A stretch of 64,000 nucleotides of DNA from Chinchilla lanigera (GCF_000276665.1 NW_004955429.1:3478586-3542585); one strand, 5' to 3'. Shown: positions 11,100 through 23,382, numbered from the stretch's first letter. A program made the numbers and translations. The notes: generated by a model not told the origin, from the sequence alone.

Positions 11100-12050
11100 C
11101 CTCTTTAAAAGTTATGCTTAGCTTCTATCCTTAGCCATATCATCTTCATGTATGTTTTCTACTTTATTTTTGCAAATAATAATAATAACAAAAAGAAAAC
11201 CAGTATAAAGAAAAACACAAAGCTCCTACTTTTATTTTATTTTATTTTATTTTATTTTATTTTATTTTATTTTTGGTACTGGGAATCAAACTTAGGACCT
11301 TGTGCTTGCCAGGCACAAAGCTTCTACTTTTAACTTTTTGAGTGACTGGCACTTTTCTGCTACTTGCCTTTTCACTATTCTTTTTCAGGCTTATTCATAT
11401 ATTGTCTGGGTGCCTTTTATTGTACTTGTAGGTTCAGATTGCCTTCTGGTGTTGCTCCTTAAAGTTCCAGTGTTTAGGAGAGACAGGTTTAACTTCAGGT
11501 TGCCTGACTTTGCTATGCCCCAGGCTGCTAAGTCTCTAGGGCACATACCTGTGAGGGGCACTGCTGGCTGCAGTGTGCATAGCTTGCTCTTTCCTCTTGA
11601 CTATGTAGGTATAGCTGAAAGGCTCTCCAAACTTGCAAACCCATCACACTAAAAAACAGCTACCCAACTTTCCACAAACTTTTGTTGTCTAGTTTTAATT
11701 TGCATTCTGGAATTACCTGTGGGGCTGAACATGTTTATAATTTTGATTTCCCTTTAGTGAATACCCTTTCAAAAATATTTGCTCCTCATTTTCTTATTTA
11801 TAAGGAGAAGGTTTTCACATATATCAGAAGACTGACCTTTGTCTTCTGGAGTTACCGCTTGTCTTTGAAACGTTCTTCAGGTGCCATTTGATGATGGGAG
11901 TTTTCAGTTGTATTATCATTTGATTTATCAAGATTTTTCCTTGAGGTTTTTGCATTTTTTCCTCTTATGTAACAAATCTCACTACACCAGTAGTCAAATT
12001 ATGTTTTTCTACATTTTCCTCATAAAGTTTTAAAGTTTTTCATTTTATAT
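11100..12050 (-). mobile_element. Old L1 fragment, minus strand
   Basis: Low-identity L1 reverse-complement text, for example 'agttttaatttgcattctgg' near 11692 and following AT-rich ORF2-like sequence. It is interrupted by the ID element at 11235-11313. The 116-codon frame at 11302-11652 is incidental. Confidence 0.45.
11235..11313 (-). mobile_element. 5'-truncated ID SINE
   Basis: Reads (TTTTA)n, then 'ttggtactgggaatcaaac', then 'cttgtgcttgccaggca', where it stops. The 5' half of the SINE, including its A box, is missing. It is flanked by a 19-base TSD with one mismatch: CACAAAGCTCCTACTTTTA (11216-11234) and CACAAAGCTTCTACTTTTA (11314-11332). Confidence 0.9.
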
Positions 12051-12059
12051 GCTGGTCTA

Positions 12060-12215
12060 TGGCTTACTGGTTGTGTGGCCTTGGGTAATCTCTTTGATTT
12101 CCTCACCTCAATTTCTTTACTATTAAAGGGGGGTGGTAATGAGACCTCTATTCCAGGGTCATTATACATGAACAGAGTAAAGGCAGCATGAGTGTTGGCT
12201 ATTGTTATTAATATT
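12060..12215 (+). repeat. MIR SINE
   Basis: Clear MIR core: 'ctggttgtgtggccttgggt' followed by 'cctcacctcaatttctttac' and 'tattaaaggggggtggtaat'. Confidence 0.8.
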
Positions 12216-12305
12216 AGAAGTAATAATATTAGAAAAATTTAAGTAATGGTGAACAAAAGATGATAAGGTCTGTATTATGTTTAAAAGGCAAGTGGAAATA
12301 TTGGG

Positions 12306-12361
12306 CAATCTATATATAACATGTATATATTATATATAATATAATATATAATTATAGATTG
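12306..12361. repeat. AT-rich palindrome
   Basis: Ends are a perfect inverted repeat, CAATCTATA and TATAGATTG, enclosing almost pure AT dinucleotide sequence. It could extrude as a hairpin or cruciform. Confidence 0.75.
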
Positions 12362-12569
12362 TTCAATATTTATATTTACATATATTTATAATATGTAATA
12401 TATACATTTACATACTTTTCTAGTATGATATGCCAAATGACCTACAAGATAAAGTGCTACTTATATACCTTTGGATATCATATCATAATTATAATGATGT
12501 AATTTGGAGAAAAATAGTCTATGAAAAAAATTATGAGCTTAAATTAAAAGATAAATAGATGCTAGCAAT

Positions 12570-13010
12570 ATGCTCCTGACATATAGGGAAAAGTAAAGCA
12601 AATGGGTCCAAAAGGTGAGCTATGAAAATGCTAACCTCAGGAAACATGCCTAGAAAGGGTTATAGCAAGCAAAGTAAAATTTAAGCCAAACTGTATTAAC
12701 AGGGACAAAGAGGGATGCTACACAAAAAGAAAGAAAAATGTTCTAAGAAATTATAATAGTCATGAACTTGATTCCCCTAATCATTGGCTTCATAATACAT
12801 TAAAAAAATCCTGGCAATGTTATTAAAAACAACAAAATTATAACAGAAGTGCAACCTGTGAGTGTAGTTCTATCAGAAGCAGAGATATGAAGCACAAAAT
12901 CTTTAGAAAAGTTTTAGAAGGTTTGAATAACAGAAGTAGCAAGGTTGCCTAATCCTCCCTCAAGACGAGATAAATTTATGTCTCTGCACCATGAAATAGA
13001 AAATATTTAT
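12570..13010 (+). mobile_element. Possible ancient L1/HAL1 ORF2 fragment
   Basis: A-rich plus-strand text such as 'cagggacaaagagggatgct' followed by AT-rich sequence resembles the L1 endonuclease region. Very diverged, so tentative. Confidence 0.3.
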
Positions 13011-13128
13011 AGGTTTTCACTATACAAGGAGTGTTTACAAAACCTGACCGTGTATTTCATATTTTGAAAAAATTTCAAAGAATATTGTATAATCACATTT
13101 ATGTTCACAATATTAATACTTCAAAAAT

Positions 13129-13608
13129 ATGGCTTCAAAACCTCTAAAAACATTCTCAGTAACTCACTTTTTAAAAGAAACACAAAATTTTCAGAAGTGA
13201 GCCACTACAAAAGCATTGCAGTCTATGCAAGTGACCCAGAAAGGTATATTTACAGTCTTATATGCATTTGTTAAAGAAAACGGAAGGCAATTAATTACAA
13301 ATTACTTCAACAATCAATTTATAAACTCAAATAGGACCTTGGCAAACTTTCATAAATTAAAAACAATGAAGCAACAAGCAAAATTCTATCTAGAAGAACA
13401 GAAAGGGAAGCAACAACTCCAACCTTATCTCCACATCTTGTTCTAAATTAAACCTGAAGTTCTACTACTTTTCCAATTTATACGGCAAGTGCACTTTACG
13501 ATAGTCAGTGAGGCTGTGATACGTGCAGGTGGAGAATCAACTACTCCTGAGCAAGCAGTTGATTTTCTAAAAAAGTTTTTGAACAAAAATGGAATTTCTG
13601 AATTATAA
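13129..13608 (+). pseudogene. ORF-like remnant of unknown parent, two in-frame stops
   Basis: One reading frame runs 160 codons from an ATG at 13129 to TAA at 13606-13608, broken only by TGA at 13198-13200 and TAA at 13444-13446. The last block looks protein-like, with a phrase reading IRAGGESTTPEQAVDFLKKF near residues 137-156. I do not recognise a family. No poly(A) tail or flanking repeat pair was seen, so a processed copy is unproven. It could be chance in AT-rich DNA, a decayed transposon ORF, or a pseudogene. Confidence 0.25.
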
Positions 13609-13609
13609 G

Positions 13610-14335
13610 GATGTGGCAGTGAAGCTCTTTAATGGAAAGATAAAATGCAGCCTTGAAACTAGCCTCTGCAAATCCTTCTGTACCTGGCCTTTCAAGGGAC
13701 AGACACTTGCCTGAATGAGCACGTGGCCACATCCTGCCTCAGGGCAATGCTCCTGGGGAGCACCTATGGTACTGTCTGCCAGTGGCGAGGTATTCACTTG
13801 CATCAGCAGAAACCTCGATTCTCCACAACTGATCAAGGAATGGACATGACTCTGGCTTGCAGACTGGGGTCAGTGAGACCTGTCAGCCTTGAGGAGCTTG
13901 CTGGATTATTTCTGCATAGCTTGCTCTTCCTCCTGTAGCCATTTATGGCACTAAGCAAAATTTCAGCAAGCTGGAGCCTCTCTCATTTAGCAGATGTTTT
14001 AGCAAATTATATTTCTGCTGATAATCTAAAGAAAAGTGGCAATGGCAGTTAGGAATTTCCTGACACATTGAGTGCCCTGTGGGAGAAATAAATCAAATGC
14101 AATTAAAGGTCTCTTTTAATGGAGTGGATTGGCTTGGTCTTTCAGGATTACAGTTCAAGTGGTGAGGATTACACAACTGTTTCTATCTTGAGCCCAATCT
14201 ATAGATCACACAGAACTTTAATACATGGCATATTATTATAATAAAACAATGCATGTTCTCTCAATAAGTTCTATGATTCCTGTTATTGTTTCAAATATTT
14301 TTTCTGCCACGATCATACACAATTGTTACCTTCTC
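13610..14335. other. Unique sequence, no feature recognised
   Basis: Average base composition, several short overlapping frames on both strands, and no recognisable repeat. Confidence 0.4.
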
Positions 14336-14339
14336 GGGG

Positions 14340-14765
14340 ATTCCTTCCAGGTTCTTGGTGTCTTGAACAAAGAATTGACAAGATATGCAAAAAATGCAGT
14401 GAAGATTTATATTTATTAAACCTAGGAAAAGAGATACGCTCTGCAGAGTGAGAGAAGATCACTGAGAAAATCGACAGTAGCCAATGAGGGTCTTTTGTAT
14501 CTTTCATTCCTCAGCCTGATGTTAGATCCAAGCTGTCCTATCAAAAGCCTGCTTGGATTTGCACCAGATGGAAAGAATTAAGTATAGCATTTTCTAGTTG
14601 GTCTCAGGTAGTTTGGGAACTGTGTTCTGCGCATGTGTTCTGTATCTCCGTGATTGACAGGTCATGTCCACTTGCCCAGTCAGCTTGTCCCACCCAAATC
14701 TCCTGTTCACCACGATGCTCACCAAAGTCCTCATCTTTGGAGGTAACCCTTTGTCATAAAGAATA
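14340..14765 (-). mobile_element. Possible retroviral-type LTR
   Basis: 'cttggtgtcttgaacaaaga' followed by 'gcagtgaagatttatattta' and later GC-richer sequence resembles an ERV LTR read in reverse, with AATAAAT on the minus strand near 14410. The family is not identified and the ends are not defined. Confidence 0.35.
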
Positions 14766-14769
14766 ACTT

Positions 14770-16175
14770 AGCTTTTGAAAAACCAAACTGGGATATTTTA
14801 TGAAGTAAATATTAAGGTTATATCTAAAAGGTTATTAAATAAACATATAATTAAAGCTTGAGAAAATCAAGATTCTTTAACTGATACAGTTGTACATTTA
14901 ATAAGAACTTTGCATTCAAGAAACTAAAATTAAACTAGTTAATAGAAGATAGATAGTGGTCATTGGTGTATTGACAGTATATATCTACAGTTTCAAACTA
15001 GGGATTTTAAACATAAGGCCACACAACTAACACAGTTTGATATTTTAAAATCACTCAATAAAAATCCACAGTTATGGTAACAAATGCAAATAAAAATTAT
15101 TTCTCATTATAGGTCTAGAAATCCAGTTGTTTTTTTCAAAAATAAAGGGTCCATATTTTCTAACTCTATTACCCTAATGGGAAAATCTATTTTTTAATGC
15201 TATTGTAGAATATCTTGAGACACTGACAGGGAATGATGTGTTATAGTCACTTTGTAAATGTGTGTTTTGTTAAAAAAAATCAATAATTTAATCAAAGGCT
15301 TTGCAACTGCACTTGAGTTTTTTCCTGAATTATTTTCTGTAGAAGAAGACATTCTTCTACATACCTGTTATTCAGGCTTTATATAAAAGCAAAACAAACA
15401 AACAAACAAACAAACAAAAAAACCCCACAAAGCAGGTTTTCTAACTTCCCAAGGGAAACCACAAGGACATTTACCATAACTATACATGTAGCTGATGCTC
15501 ATGAGAGTGTACTTATTTCCAAGTAGTTGAAAACATTTTCTTCAATTTCAGTGATTTGGTTGCTACCATGATGCGAGCATCAATCGTGTGGCTAATAGCA
15601 GATCCATGAAACTGTTTGTATTTTATTCCACTTACCCAGAAAGTGAATATTCTCATTTCACTATAGACTCTTTCCAGGTGGAGCAGGGTTGTTTTTAAAA
15701 TGATGAACCTGGGACGACCTCCAGCAACCAAACTGGCTTCTTCAGAGAGATGTTTTTCTTCTGTTCTTCCCGTAATACTACATGTCACCCAAGTAGCATG
15801 TGTGTAACTATGTTCCTAATTCTTTTTCATACAAAGCAACAACAACAAATCATTAATAAGAACCCCTGCACGGTTTGGAAACTTGTTTTACTAATAACAT
15901 ATCTTAGAGTGCTTCCCATATCAGTGTTTGCAGAGCTGATTCATTCTTTTTAAATTGTATTGTTTCATTGTTTAGCAGTGTCATAATTTATTTCACATTC
16001 TTACTAAATGATATTTAAGTCAGTAACTCTAAATTAGAGGTCATCTTGCTCCCACGGGATATTTGTTAATGTCTAGAGACATTTTTTATTATGACTTGGA
16101 AGAAAGTGCTACATTTTGTAAATGTGTTTTATGATAAATAATTTATTCTAATAGGCATTGTTTTACATATTGAAG
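14770..16175. other. AT-rich sequence, no feature recognised
   Basis: Contains a short (CAAA)n run at about 15389-15420. Nothing else was identified. Confidence 0.4.
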
Positions 16176-16179
16176 TCTG

Positions 16180-18180
16180 TGGATGTCAGGATGTCAAATA
16201 TTCAGTCACTATTTATTTGTCTTTTTATATAATTTTAAAGTTGGTTATTCTGGAATTTTCAGATACACTATAATGCAATCTTTCTATAGTAATACTTTCA
16301 GTCCTTTTGCTCATTTCATTCCTCTTTTATTTTCTCATTTTATAACTATCTTAGCATGTACCACTAGAGTAATGATAAGTAAGGTGATGATACATGTGAA
16401 AGACTTCCTTGTATTATCATTGCTGATACTGATGAAGATGCTTTTAACATCAAATATGATTCTAGGGTTTCTGAAGCATCTGCATGTATTGTTTTCCTGT
16501 GCAGAGACTCTTCCTGAGGACATATATATCTGTTTCTATTTTGGTAAGAGTGTTTTTTTTAAATGGGTATTGCTTCATATTGAATGCCTGTTTGACATAT
16601 ACAGAAATGATCGTATTGACCCATTAATAGATTGGATTTAATATTAAGGACTTTCTAACATTGAACTACCCTGGCACTTCCCAGAATAAACACTGCTTTC
16701 TTGCATAGTGATTTATCATTGATTACTGAAATCTGTAAAAAAATGTTTTGCTTACGATTTTTGTAGCAATATTCATATGTAAAGATGGTTACTGATTTTA
16801 AGTGTTGTTCAATGTATATGTGTTTGTATGTATAACTGGTAACTTCTCCCCAGGGAAAGAATTTGGAAACTTTTTGTTTAGAATTTCCTGAGACACTATC
16901 AATGTGAAATGTGCTTGTTTGAGGGTGTCATAATTAGGTAGATTTTTAACAAGTTTTGAGAATTCTTCAATGGTATTAGTCCATAAAATTTTCTATCGCT
17001 TTTGTCAGTATTAATGTTATTAATAAAAAAATTGTGCACTGTAGCTGATTTTTCAAATTTATTTAAGAATGTTGAAAAAGTAGTCTCATAGATTTTATAA
17101 TTTCTTCTATGGCTTTGCTATCATCTAACTTGCATATTTAAGCTCTCCCCCCTTTTCTTATCATATTTATTATTTTCTGTAACCACTATTACTTTCTTCT
17201 TGTTTGCTTAACCATATCTTTGAATATTTTTCTCAACCATTTTTTTTGTTTGTTTGTTTTGGTATTTTTAAGACAGGGTGTTGCTACGCAGTTCAAGCTG
17301 GACTTGAGCTCACTTTCTAGCTCCGGCTGGTCTTGAACTTGCAACAATCCTCCTGCCTCAGCCTCCTGAGTGCTGGAATTACAGGCGTGCACCACCAAGC
17401 CTGGCATGTTCTCAATGATTCTGAATTGGAAACAACTGTTTCTATGTATTCTTTTTATAAAACTATAAATATTTAGTATCGCATATTTTACAAGTACAAT
17501 ACTGAAGAGTATGTATTTCCTCTGATGTAGAGATATTTATCTTTATTTTTCTAAGATAACTCAACTTCATTTCCTTGGTGACACAAGAGTTAAGAGCAGT
17601 TTTATTGTAGGTAGAAATGGATTTGGTATGGTCTTTGCTGTGTTTACTAATATCTATGCTATTTTCATTATGTTGCTTTCTTCCTCCTATATTTTGTAGT
17701 TTAGTTATGATTTATGGTTATTATATGGTCATTTGTTGTCATTGTTGTGTGGATAAAAAAAGGAAAACATGTTTTGTCTTTTTGGAATATGGCATTTTAT
17801 TTATACTAGTTAAATCTACTTTACTGAATCAGTTTCACATAATATATAATTATATTACCTAAATAATTTTCAGATTTATTGCATTTTGGTAATTTTGTTA
17901 AATTTAATTCACTTTCAATTCTTTTCATCTCATCTTCCATAACCTATGAGAAGTGAAGTCCCATGTTTCTATTATTGTCTGTTTTACATCTTGATTTCTT
18001 GTATTTTGGTTTTATGAGTACTGAGATCATGCAAACTGTTATTTAATCATAAATACTAAGTATATGTTATTGCTGGTAACAGTTGTGATTATAAAGACCA
18101 CTTCTTTGATTTACATAATGCCTGTTTGTCTAATTCTCTTTATTCTTTTCTTCAGTTCTCATTTTTATAAATAGGACCTT
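16180..18180 (-). mobile_element. Ancient L1 ORF2 region, minus strand
   Basis: Reverse-complement L1 ORF2 text at low identity. The clearest part is around 16590-16740 ('cccattaatagattgg', 'ctaccctggcacttcc'). A B1 SINE is inserted at about 17241-17407. The 152-codon plus-strand frame at 16183-16641 is antisense to this L1 and is not a gene. Confidence 0.5.
17241..17407 (-). mobile_element. B1 (7SL-derived) SINE
   Basis: In reverse complement it reads 'gccaggcttggtggtgcacg', 'cctgtaattccagcactcag', 'gaggctgaggcaggaggatt', ending in a (CAAA)n tail. This is a rodent B1 monomer derived from 7SL RNA. The flanks 'ttctcaaccatt' and 'ttctcaatgatt' form a TSD with two mismatches. Confidence 0.88.
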
Positions 18181-18464
18181 TGTATGGATCTGAGGTGGTT
18201 CCTCTGAAGTGCTGCTCAACTCTGAAGAAATTGAGTATTTTCTGAACAAAGTTCATGTTGAGGAAGAGTCAGGGTCATTTTCTACGGATTTTCTCCCTGA
18301 TCTAGTGTAGTGCTTTACAATATAGTGTTGTGCATACAAATGAGCTTTTTAGCATTTCCTACTTCTAAGTGAACCAAATCAGTCACTGCAAGTGCATTCA
18401 ACTGGACAGTGTCTTGCCCCATGGATAGACTTCTTCTTAAAATGTAATTATAGAAAACTCTTGA

Positions 18465-18690
18465 CAGCATGTACTTTGTTCTAGGCATTGTTCTATGTGC
18501 TTTACAAACATGAACTCACTTAATTAGGAATTCCCCATGGATTATGTACTGCAGTCATCTGCATTTTATAGATACTGAAATGGAGATAGTGACAGTTAAT
18601 GACTTGTCAGAGAATACACATCTGGAAAGCAGGCCAAAATTCAAACTCAGATAGGCAGGCTTCTTCACTATGGCATAGTCCATTTCTCTG
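18465..18690 (-). repeat. MIR SINE
   Basis: 'ctaggcattgttctatgtgc', 'tttacaaacatgaactcact' and 'gcattttatagatactgaaa' match MIR in reverse orientation. Confidence 0.7.
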
Positions 18691-18694
18691 ACTT

Positions 18695-20055
18695 CAAGAT
18701 GATAAAGATTCTCTCACTGACCAAACTCTGCAAGGGATGTTCTGAGCTACGTTCTACTCTCAGCCTCAAAGTTGGCCTCGAACAACTCAAACACTAAATC
18801 TTTAAACAGCCCAAGGCCACATGTCTAGGATGATCCTTGTCCCTCTTAACATGTCTGTCTATGAAAACTCAAGGCTGCCACATGAATTTCCTCTTTGTTC
18901 AGCCAACACTTGAAAGTAAGGTGCCTGTGAAGGGTGGGATCCTGAGACCCATAGTGGACAGTCAACACTCCCAGGTAGGTTTCACAGGGACCAGCCCCCC
19001 AAGTGTGCTGGGCTCCCACTCAGCCCCTTCGCTGCTCCCTCATTCTCTCTTTAAAATGCCCAATTGCCAGTCATCTCTGTATACATCAAAGTTGAGTTCA
19101 CTTCACACTGGACTCTCATCCCTACTGAAATAGTTATTACTGGCTAGAATCTGTCCTTACCACCTTAACTAGTTGCCAGCTTTGTTTTCCTTGACAGTGG
19201 TTTGTGAGTCTTCATTTTAATTTCAGTTATTTTGCTTTTCCTTAGTGCCAGATCCAACCCAGAAGGGCCCTGTTGCATCCTGTTCCTTTGTTTTGGAATG
19301 TGGGCCATGGCCTCATCTTACTCTGGGAGGGTGTGAAATTGTTCCACAGAAAATAGCATTCAAGTTTGCAATGGGGGAATGTTCTTCAGCCTAAACTACT
19401 TGTGAGACACTACTGTATTATTTTGGTTAGGGGTTTAACATGAGGCATAGCAAAAAATCTGGAGAAGATGCCATGTGTAGTTCCATCCATTCCTCAAAAT
19501 TAACCATTAAGGGTGATTCACAGAGTTTTCAAAACATGTTGGAGGAGAACAAGATATCCTTATTAATTAACTCTCTGGAACTAGTAAAAGAGGTGAAGGC
19601 ACTGGTTCCAGTTTAGTATAGTTTACTTAGTAAACTAGTGCACTGCTCCTAGAAATATCAAGATATTATATCTCCATCCATCAGAGGAAAATAAATACTC
19701 TTAAATACTAGGAAAATATGTAGTATTACTTTATGAAGCTATTTTGCAGCATATAGACAAAGATCAAGACAGAGATTTTTATGGTTTTTGTAAACATTAG
19801 AAGATAAAACCTGTTATTTAAATTGGTCATACGAGGCTCCTTGTCCTGAGTGCACCAGATATCACATGCAAAATTTTCAGCATACATTAGTTCATGTGTT
19901 TATCTATATGTCCACTCACCATTGATTGATCTGCTCTTAGTCTAGGCAAGGTAGATAGAAACATGAATGGAGGAGAAGGGAATACTCATTCAAATTAACT
20001 TCCCCTAAGAGATTATGGATCTCTAGACTTGGAAGGAACCTGAATTCTCCAAACT
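18695..20055. other. Unique sequence, no feature recognised
   Basis: A 98-codon plus frame at 18837-19133 has no motif or splice context that supports coding. Confidence 0.4.
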
Positions 20056-20060
20056 AGCTT

Positions 20061-20463
20061 TGCTATGGTTTGGGTGAAAAATGTCTCCCCAAAGATTTAT
20101 GTATTCAGCTGTGAACTTTTTGCAGTGTGATTAGATCATGAGCATTATGAATTCATAGCAGAATGTGCTGTTGGGAGGTAGGGTGTGATTGGAGGATGTA
20201 GATAACTTGAAGCATGGCCTGAGAAGGCATATCTATCCTCAGCCCCTTCCTCTGCCCCTGGCTCTACCCCTGCTCCCTACTGCCTTACCACCATGAGTTA
20301 GCAACTCTCCTCTCCCATTACCCTTCAGCCATGATATTTCTCACTAGGAGGCAGCTAACCATGGACTAAAAACTTTGAAACTGTGAGCCAAGAGTAAACC
20401 TCTCTTCCTTTAAGTGACCAGTGTGAGGTATATTGTCCCAGCAACAGAGAGCTGACAAATACA
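20061..20463 (+). mobile_element. ERVL-MaLR solo LTR
   Basis: Starts TGCTATGGTTTGGGTG and ends 'gagctgacaaatACA'. Internal landmarks are 'atgtctccccaaag', 'aactgtgagccaagagtaaa' (polyadenylation region) and 'ttgtcccagcaacagagagc'. The flanks 'agctt' and 'agccc' are a weak TSD (3 of 5). No internal region. Confidence 0.85.
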
Positions 20464-20589
20464 AGCCCCCTTTGGAAAAACACAATATGCCCATACTTTA
20501 GCAGAATCTTAGATACAATTAATATTCAACCCATCATGAACTTCTAATAGCAGGAATGATGTTCAGTATATCCTTGTCTCCAACCAACA

Positions 20590-20660
20590 ACCAGTGACAT
20601 GATGTACACAGTAGACCCTCAATGAATATTTCTTGAAAGAAGTATGGGTGAATATATGTC
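20590..20660 (+). repeat. L2 3' fragment
   Basis: 'cacagtagaccctcaatgaa' followed by 'tatttcttgaaaga' matches the L2 3' end pattern. Confidence 0.45.
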
Positions 20661-20664
20661 TATG

Positions 20665-21540
20665 TATGTATATAAGTATATACATTCATTAAGCTGTATG
20701 TCAAATATATTGATTTGAGTAAGGAGTAACTATGTCAGGAGCATTGGTGTGATAAATCATACTTATATTGCAAAAAAGGAAAATTGTGTGTCTGCAAGGC
20801 CAAGAGAGGTAATCGTTCATCCATATACGTGTCAGGGTGACAGTATGCATTTTTTTGGTAAATTAACTATTTATCATGTTCAAGGAAGCCAAATATTTTC
20901 TTGTTCTCCCCCAAATTATACAACAAACTTTCTTCCATAAATGCTTTAACTCTATTAAAATATTAATCAGACCAAACCAGCCACAATCTTCTGGAAACCA
21001 ATTGAAATAGCCTGTCGGCAAGGTGAGAGGACACATTTACTTATTCAAGTGCCCTAGATAGCAATGTGAGCTAGCAATGGCCCTGCTAAAGACATCGCCA
21101 CAAAATCTCTAATTAAAAGCATCAGCCTAAAACAAAATTGAAGAATATGGTGCTTTCCCTATTCAGCTTTATTTCAATTTTTTTTGTTTGTTTTTAACTT
21201 TAAAATATACTGTTGTAGTGAAAATTCTTGGTTGGAATACAACAGGAAAGAGTGGAATAAAATACAGCAAGCATTGGAAAGATTTTTGAAACAATAAATG
21301 GAAGTTTGAAAAAGTGACATCACTTAAGCTTCTTAAGCTGAAACGCTAAGTCAAGCTTAATGAAGATGTTCGTTAACATCTTGGAAATCAAGAGTCAAGT
21401 TCATGGTCTCTGGGTTTCTGTCTTTTTGTCTTTCCTTTCTTCCCTTTTTTCTCCTCTGTGCCCCCGGCCCCGACTCTCTCATCTGGATACTCTGATAGTC
21501 TTTGACCATCCAAACTAGTTGATTCTTTGGGCGTCAGGGA
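20665..21540. other. Unique sequence, no feature recognised
   Basis: Nothing nameable. The segment 20990-21130 is complex and of normal composition, and could be a conserved noncoding element. Confidence 0.4.
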
Positions 21541-21541
21541 C

Positions 21542-21895
21542 TGTGTTAGTTATCTTTCTGTTACTATTTTAAAATGCCTGTTCATAGTTAACTTCTAAAG
21601 AGAAAAGGAATGTACTGGTCTGGAGGTGTCAGACTATGACTGGTTCATCCCACTGATTTGGAGCTGTGGTAAGAAAGCTCATCATGGTAGTAAAATGTAC
21701 GGAGCAGACCTGCTTCCTCATGGGCAAGAAGCAAAAGAAAGGGAAGAGGCTGGACTCCCACTATCCTCACTATCTCTCTCTAAGCCCTGCCTGTTAGAGG
21801 TGCCCCATCTCTCAACAGCATCATTCTGCGGACCAAGTCTGTAGCAAAGAGGCCACTAAGGTCATTTAAGGTCTAAACTGTAGCAAGTAACACAC
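21542..21895 (-). mobile_element. ERVL-MaLR solo LTR
   Basis: Begins 'tgtgttagttatctttctgt' and ends 'ggtctaaactgtagca', the reverse complement of the MaLR TGCTATGGTTT start. Diverged internally. Confidence 0.75.
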
Positions 21896-21911
21896 CCTGG
21901 TACAAATGTAC

Positions 21912-22128
21912 AGTGTAAACTGGGCATGGTTGTGCACACCTGTAATCTTGTAAATCCAGCACCCTGGAAGGCTGAGTCAGGAGCATTCTAAGTTTGATCC
22001 CAGCCTGGGTAACTTCATGACTTACCAAGGCTCTGTCTCAAAATAAAATAAGGACTTGGGATGTAGCTCAGTGTGAAGGCTCAGTTTCATTATTCAGCAC
22101 CACAAAATAAAATAAAATAAAATAATAA
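21912..22128 (+). mobile_element. Composite B1+ID SINE
   Basis: The left part is B1-like ('gggcatggttgtgcacacct', 'ctgtctcaaaataaaataag'). It is joined directly to an ID-like part ('ggacttgggatgtagctcag', 'ttcagcaccac') and an AAAAT tail. Fused 7SL/tRNA SINEs of this kind (B1-dID type) are known from several non-murid rodent families. Confidence 0.78.
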
Positions 22129-22129
22129 A

Positions 22130-23228
22130 ATAAACTACGTAGTATAAATATGGGCCTTTGGTCTGGGCTGGGGTTGTGGCATGGTGACCAGGGAAGGAAG
22201 CATGGGGTACAAGAACTTTGGGCTGTGTCCTGCACAGAAGAGTGACCAGAACTCAGAAGGAAAATTCCCTTCTTAGACAACAGCCCATGTGCCTCAGAAA
22301 ATGAAACTGTGTGGAATTCAGGATCCCCCTTATATCTTATCCTATTATTTATTTATTCATTTTCAATAAATACTTTTGAAGATCTGGTATGAGCCTAATA
22401 TACTATGGGGAAAAATCTTTTTGTCTTCATTGTTCAGTAGAGGATAGTTCTTTGATTGTGACGTATTAAGATATCTTTTAATGTCACATGAAAACAACCA
22501 GAGGAAATTATTACATTTTTGAAATGTCTTCTTCAAACTCATGTATGTTTCTTTGCCATTTGACATAACCAACATCACAGAAGAAAGACTCGGCATCTAC
22601 GGAAACCAGGCCCCAAGCCCAGCCTGATTACTAATTAAGCTAAACATGTAAATTTAGGGAGGTCAGCTAAATGTACTTTCCCATCTTGAAGTTGGGAGAA
22701 ATGACACCTTCTGTACACATTTCACACAGAGTTATTGTAAGAGGGTGAAGACTTAGGTGTTCTGTAGCGACATTGATGTGAGATTTATTTCTACCACAGT
22801 TACTTCTGAATAAAAGTTTAAAATACATCAAACCAGTTTGAATTTTGGGGAAATGCCAAGTATGCCCTGCCCCCATTGCTTTTAAAATTCAGTTAGAAAT
22901 CACTAAATTAGAATTTTATTTTTTCTCAATTAAAACTTCTCATGTCCAACATAATAAACTCATAAATACTTACACTAATTGATATTTTTGAACTCTTGAG
23001 GAAGAAAAAAAGCACAAGGATGTCTCAAAGTTGATGTACAATTAATTCAGTTTTCCTTTTTTTCCAAGGTGGATGCATTACTATTTGCAAAATTGCCTAG
23101 ATCAAACTTTACAATCTTTCCAGCTAAGATGAGACCCTTTCAAAAATCACAGAAATACACAGCCCCTCTGTATATAAAAACACCAGCATTTACAAGTCTA
23201 AACAAAGGAAAATCAATTTCATAGGAGG
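22130..23228. other. Unique sequence, no feature recognised
   Basis: No recognised repeat or exon. Confidence 0.4.
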
Positions 23229-23261
23229 TCAAAGACATTCAAATGAGATCTAACACCTGCA

Positions 23262-23364
23262 GGGGGCTGGGGATTTAGCTCAGCGGCAAAAGCGCCTGCC
23301 TGGCAAGTGCAAGGTCGTGAGTTCGGTTCCCGGTACCAGAGAAAAACCAAAAAAAAAAAAAAAA
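23262..23364 (+). mobile_element. Young ID-type SINE
   Basis: Full-length body GGGGGCTGGGGATTTAGCTC through 'gttcggttcccggtacc' and an A-rich tail. It has a perfect 17-base TSD, GAGATCTAACACCTGCA, at 23245-23261 and 23365-23381. It lies at or just outside the decayed left end of a MaLR LTR. Confidence 0.97.
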
Positions 23365-23382
23365 GAGATCTAACACCTGCAA

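Noticed and set aside
16183..16641. 152-codon plus-strand open frame rich in hydrophobic residues
   Set aside because: It is antisense to an ancient L1 ORF2 region. T-rich antisense L1 routinely gives F/L/I-rich frames.
23262..23364. ID bodies as functional tRNA genes (A-box and B-box matches)
   Set aside because: All copies have A-rich tails and most have target-site duplications, and none folds by eye into a full cloverleaf. They are retroposed SINEs.
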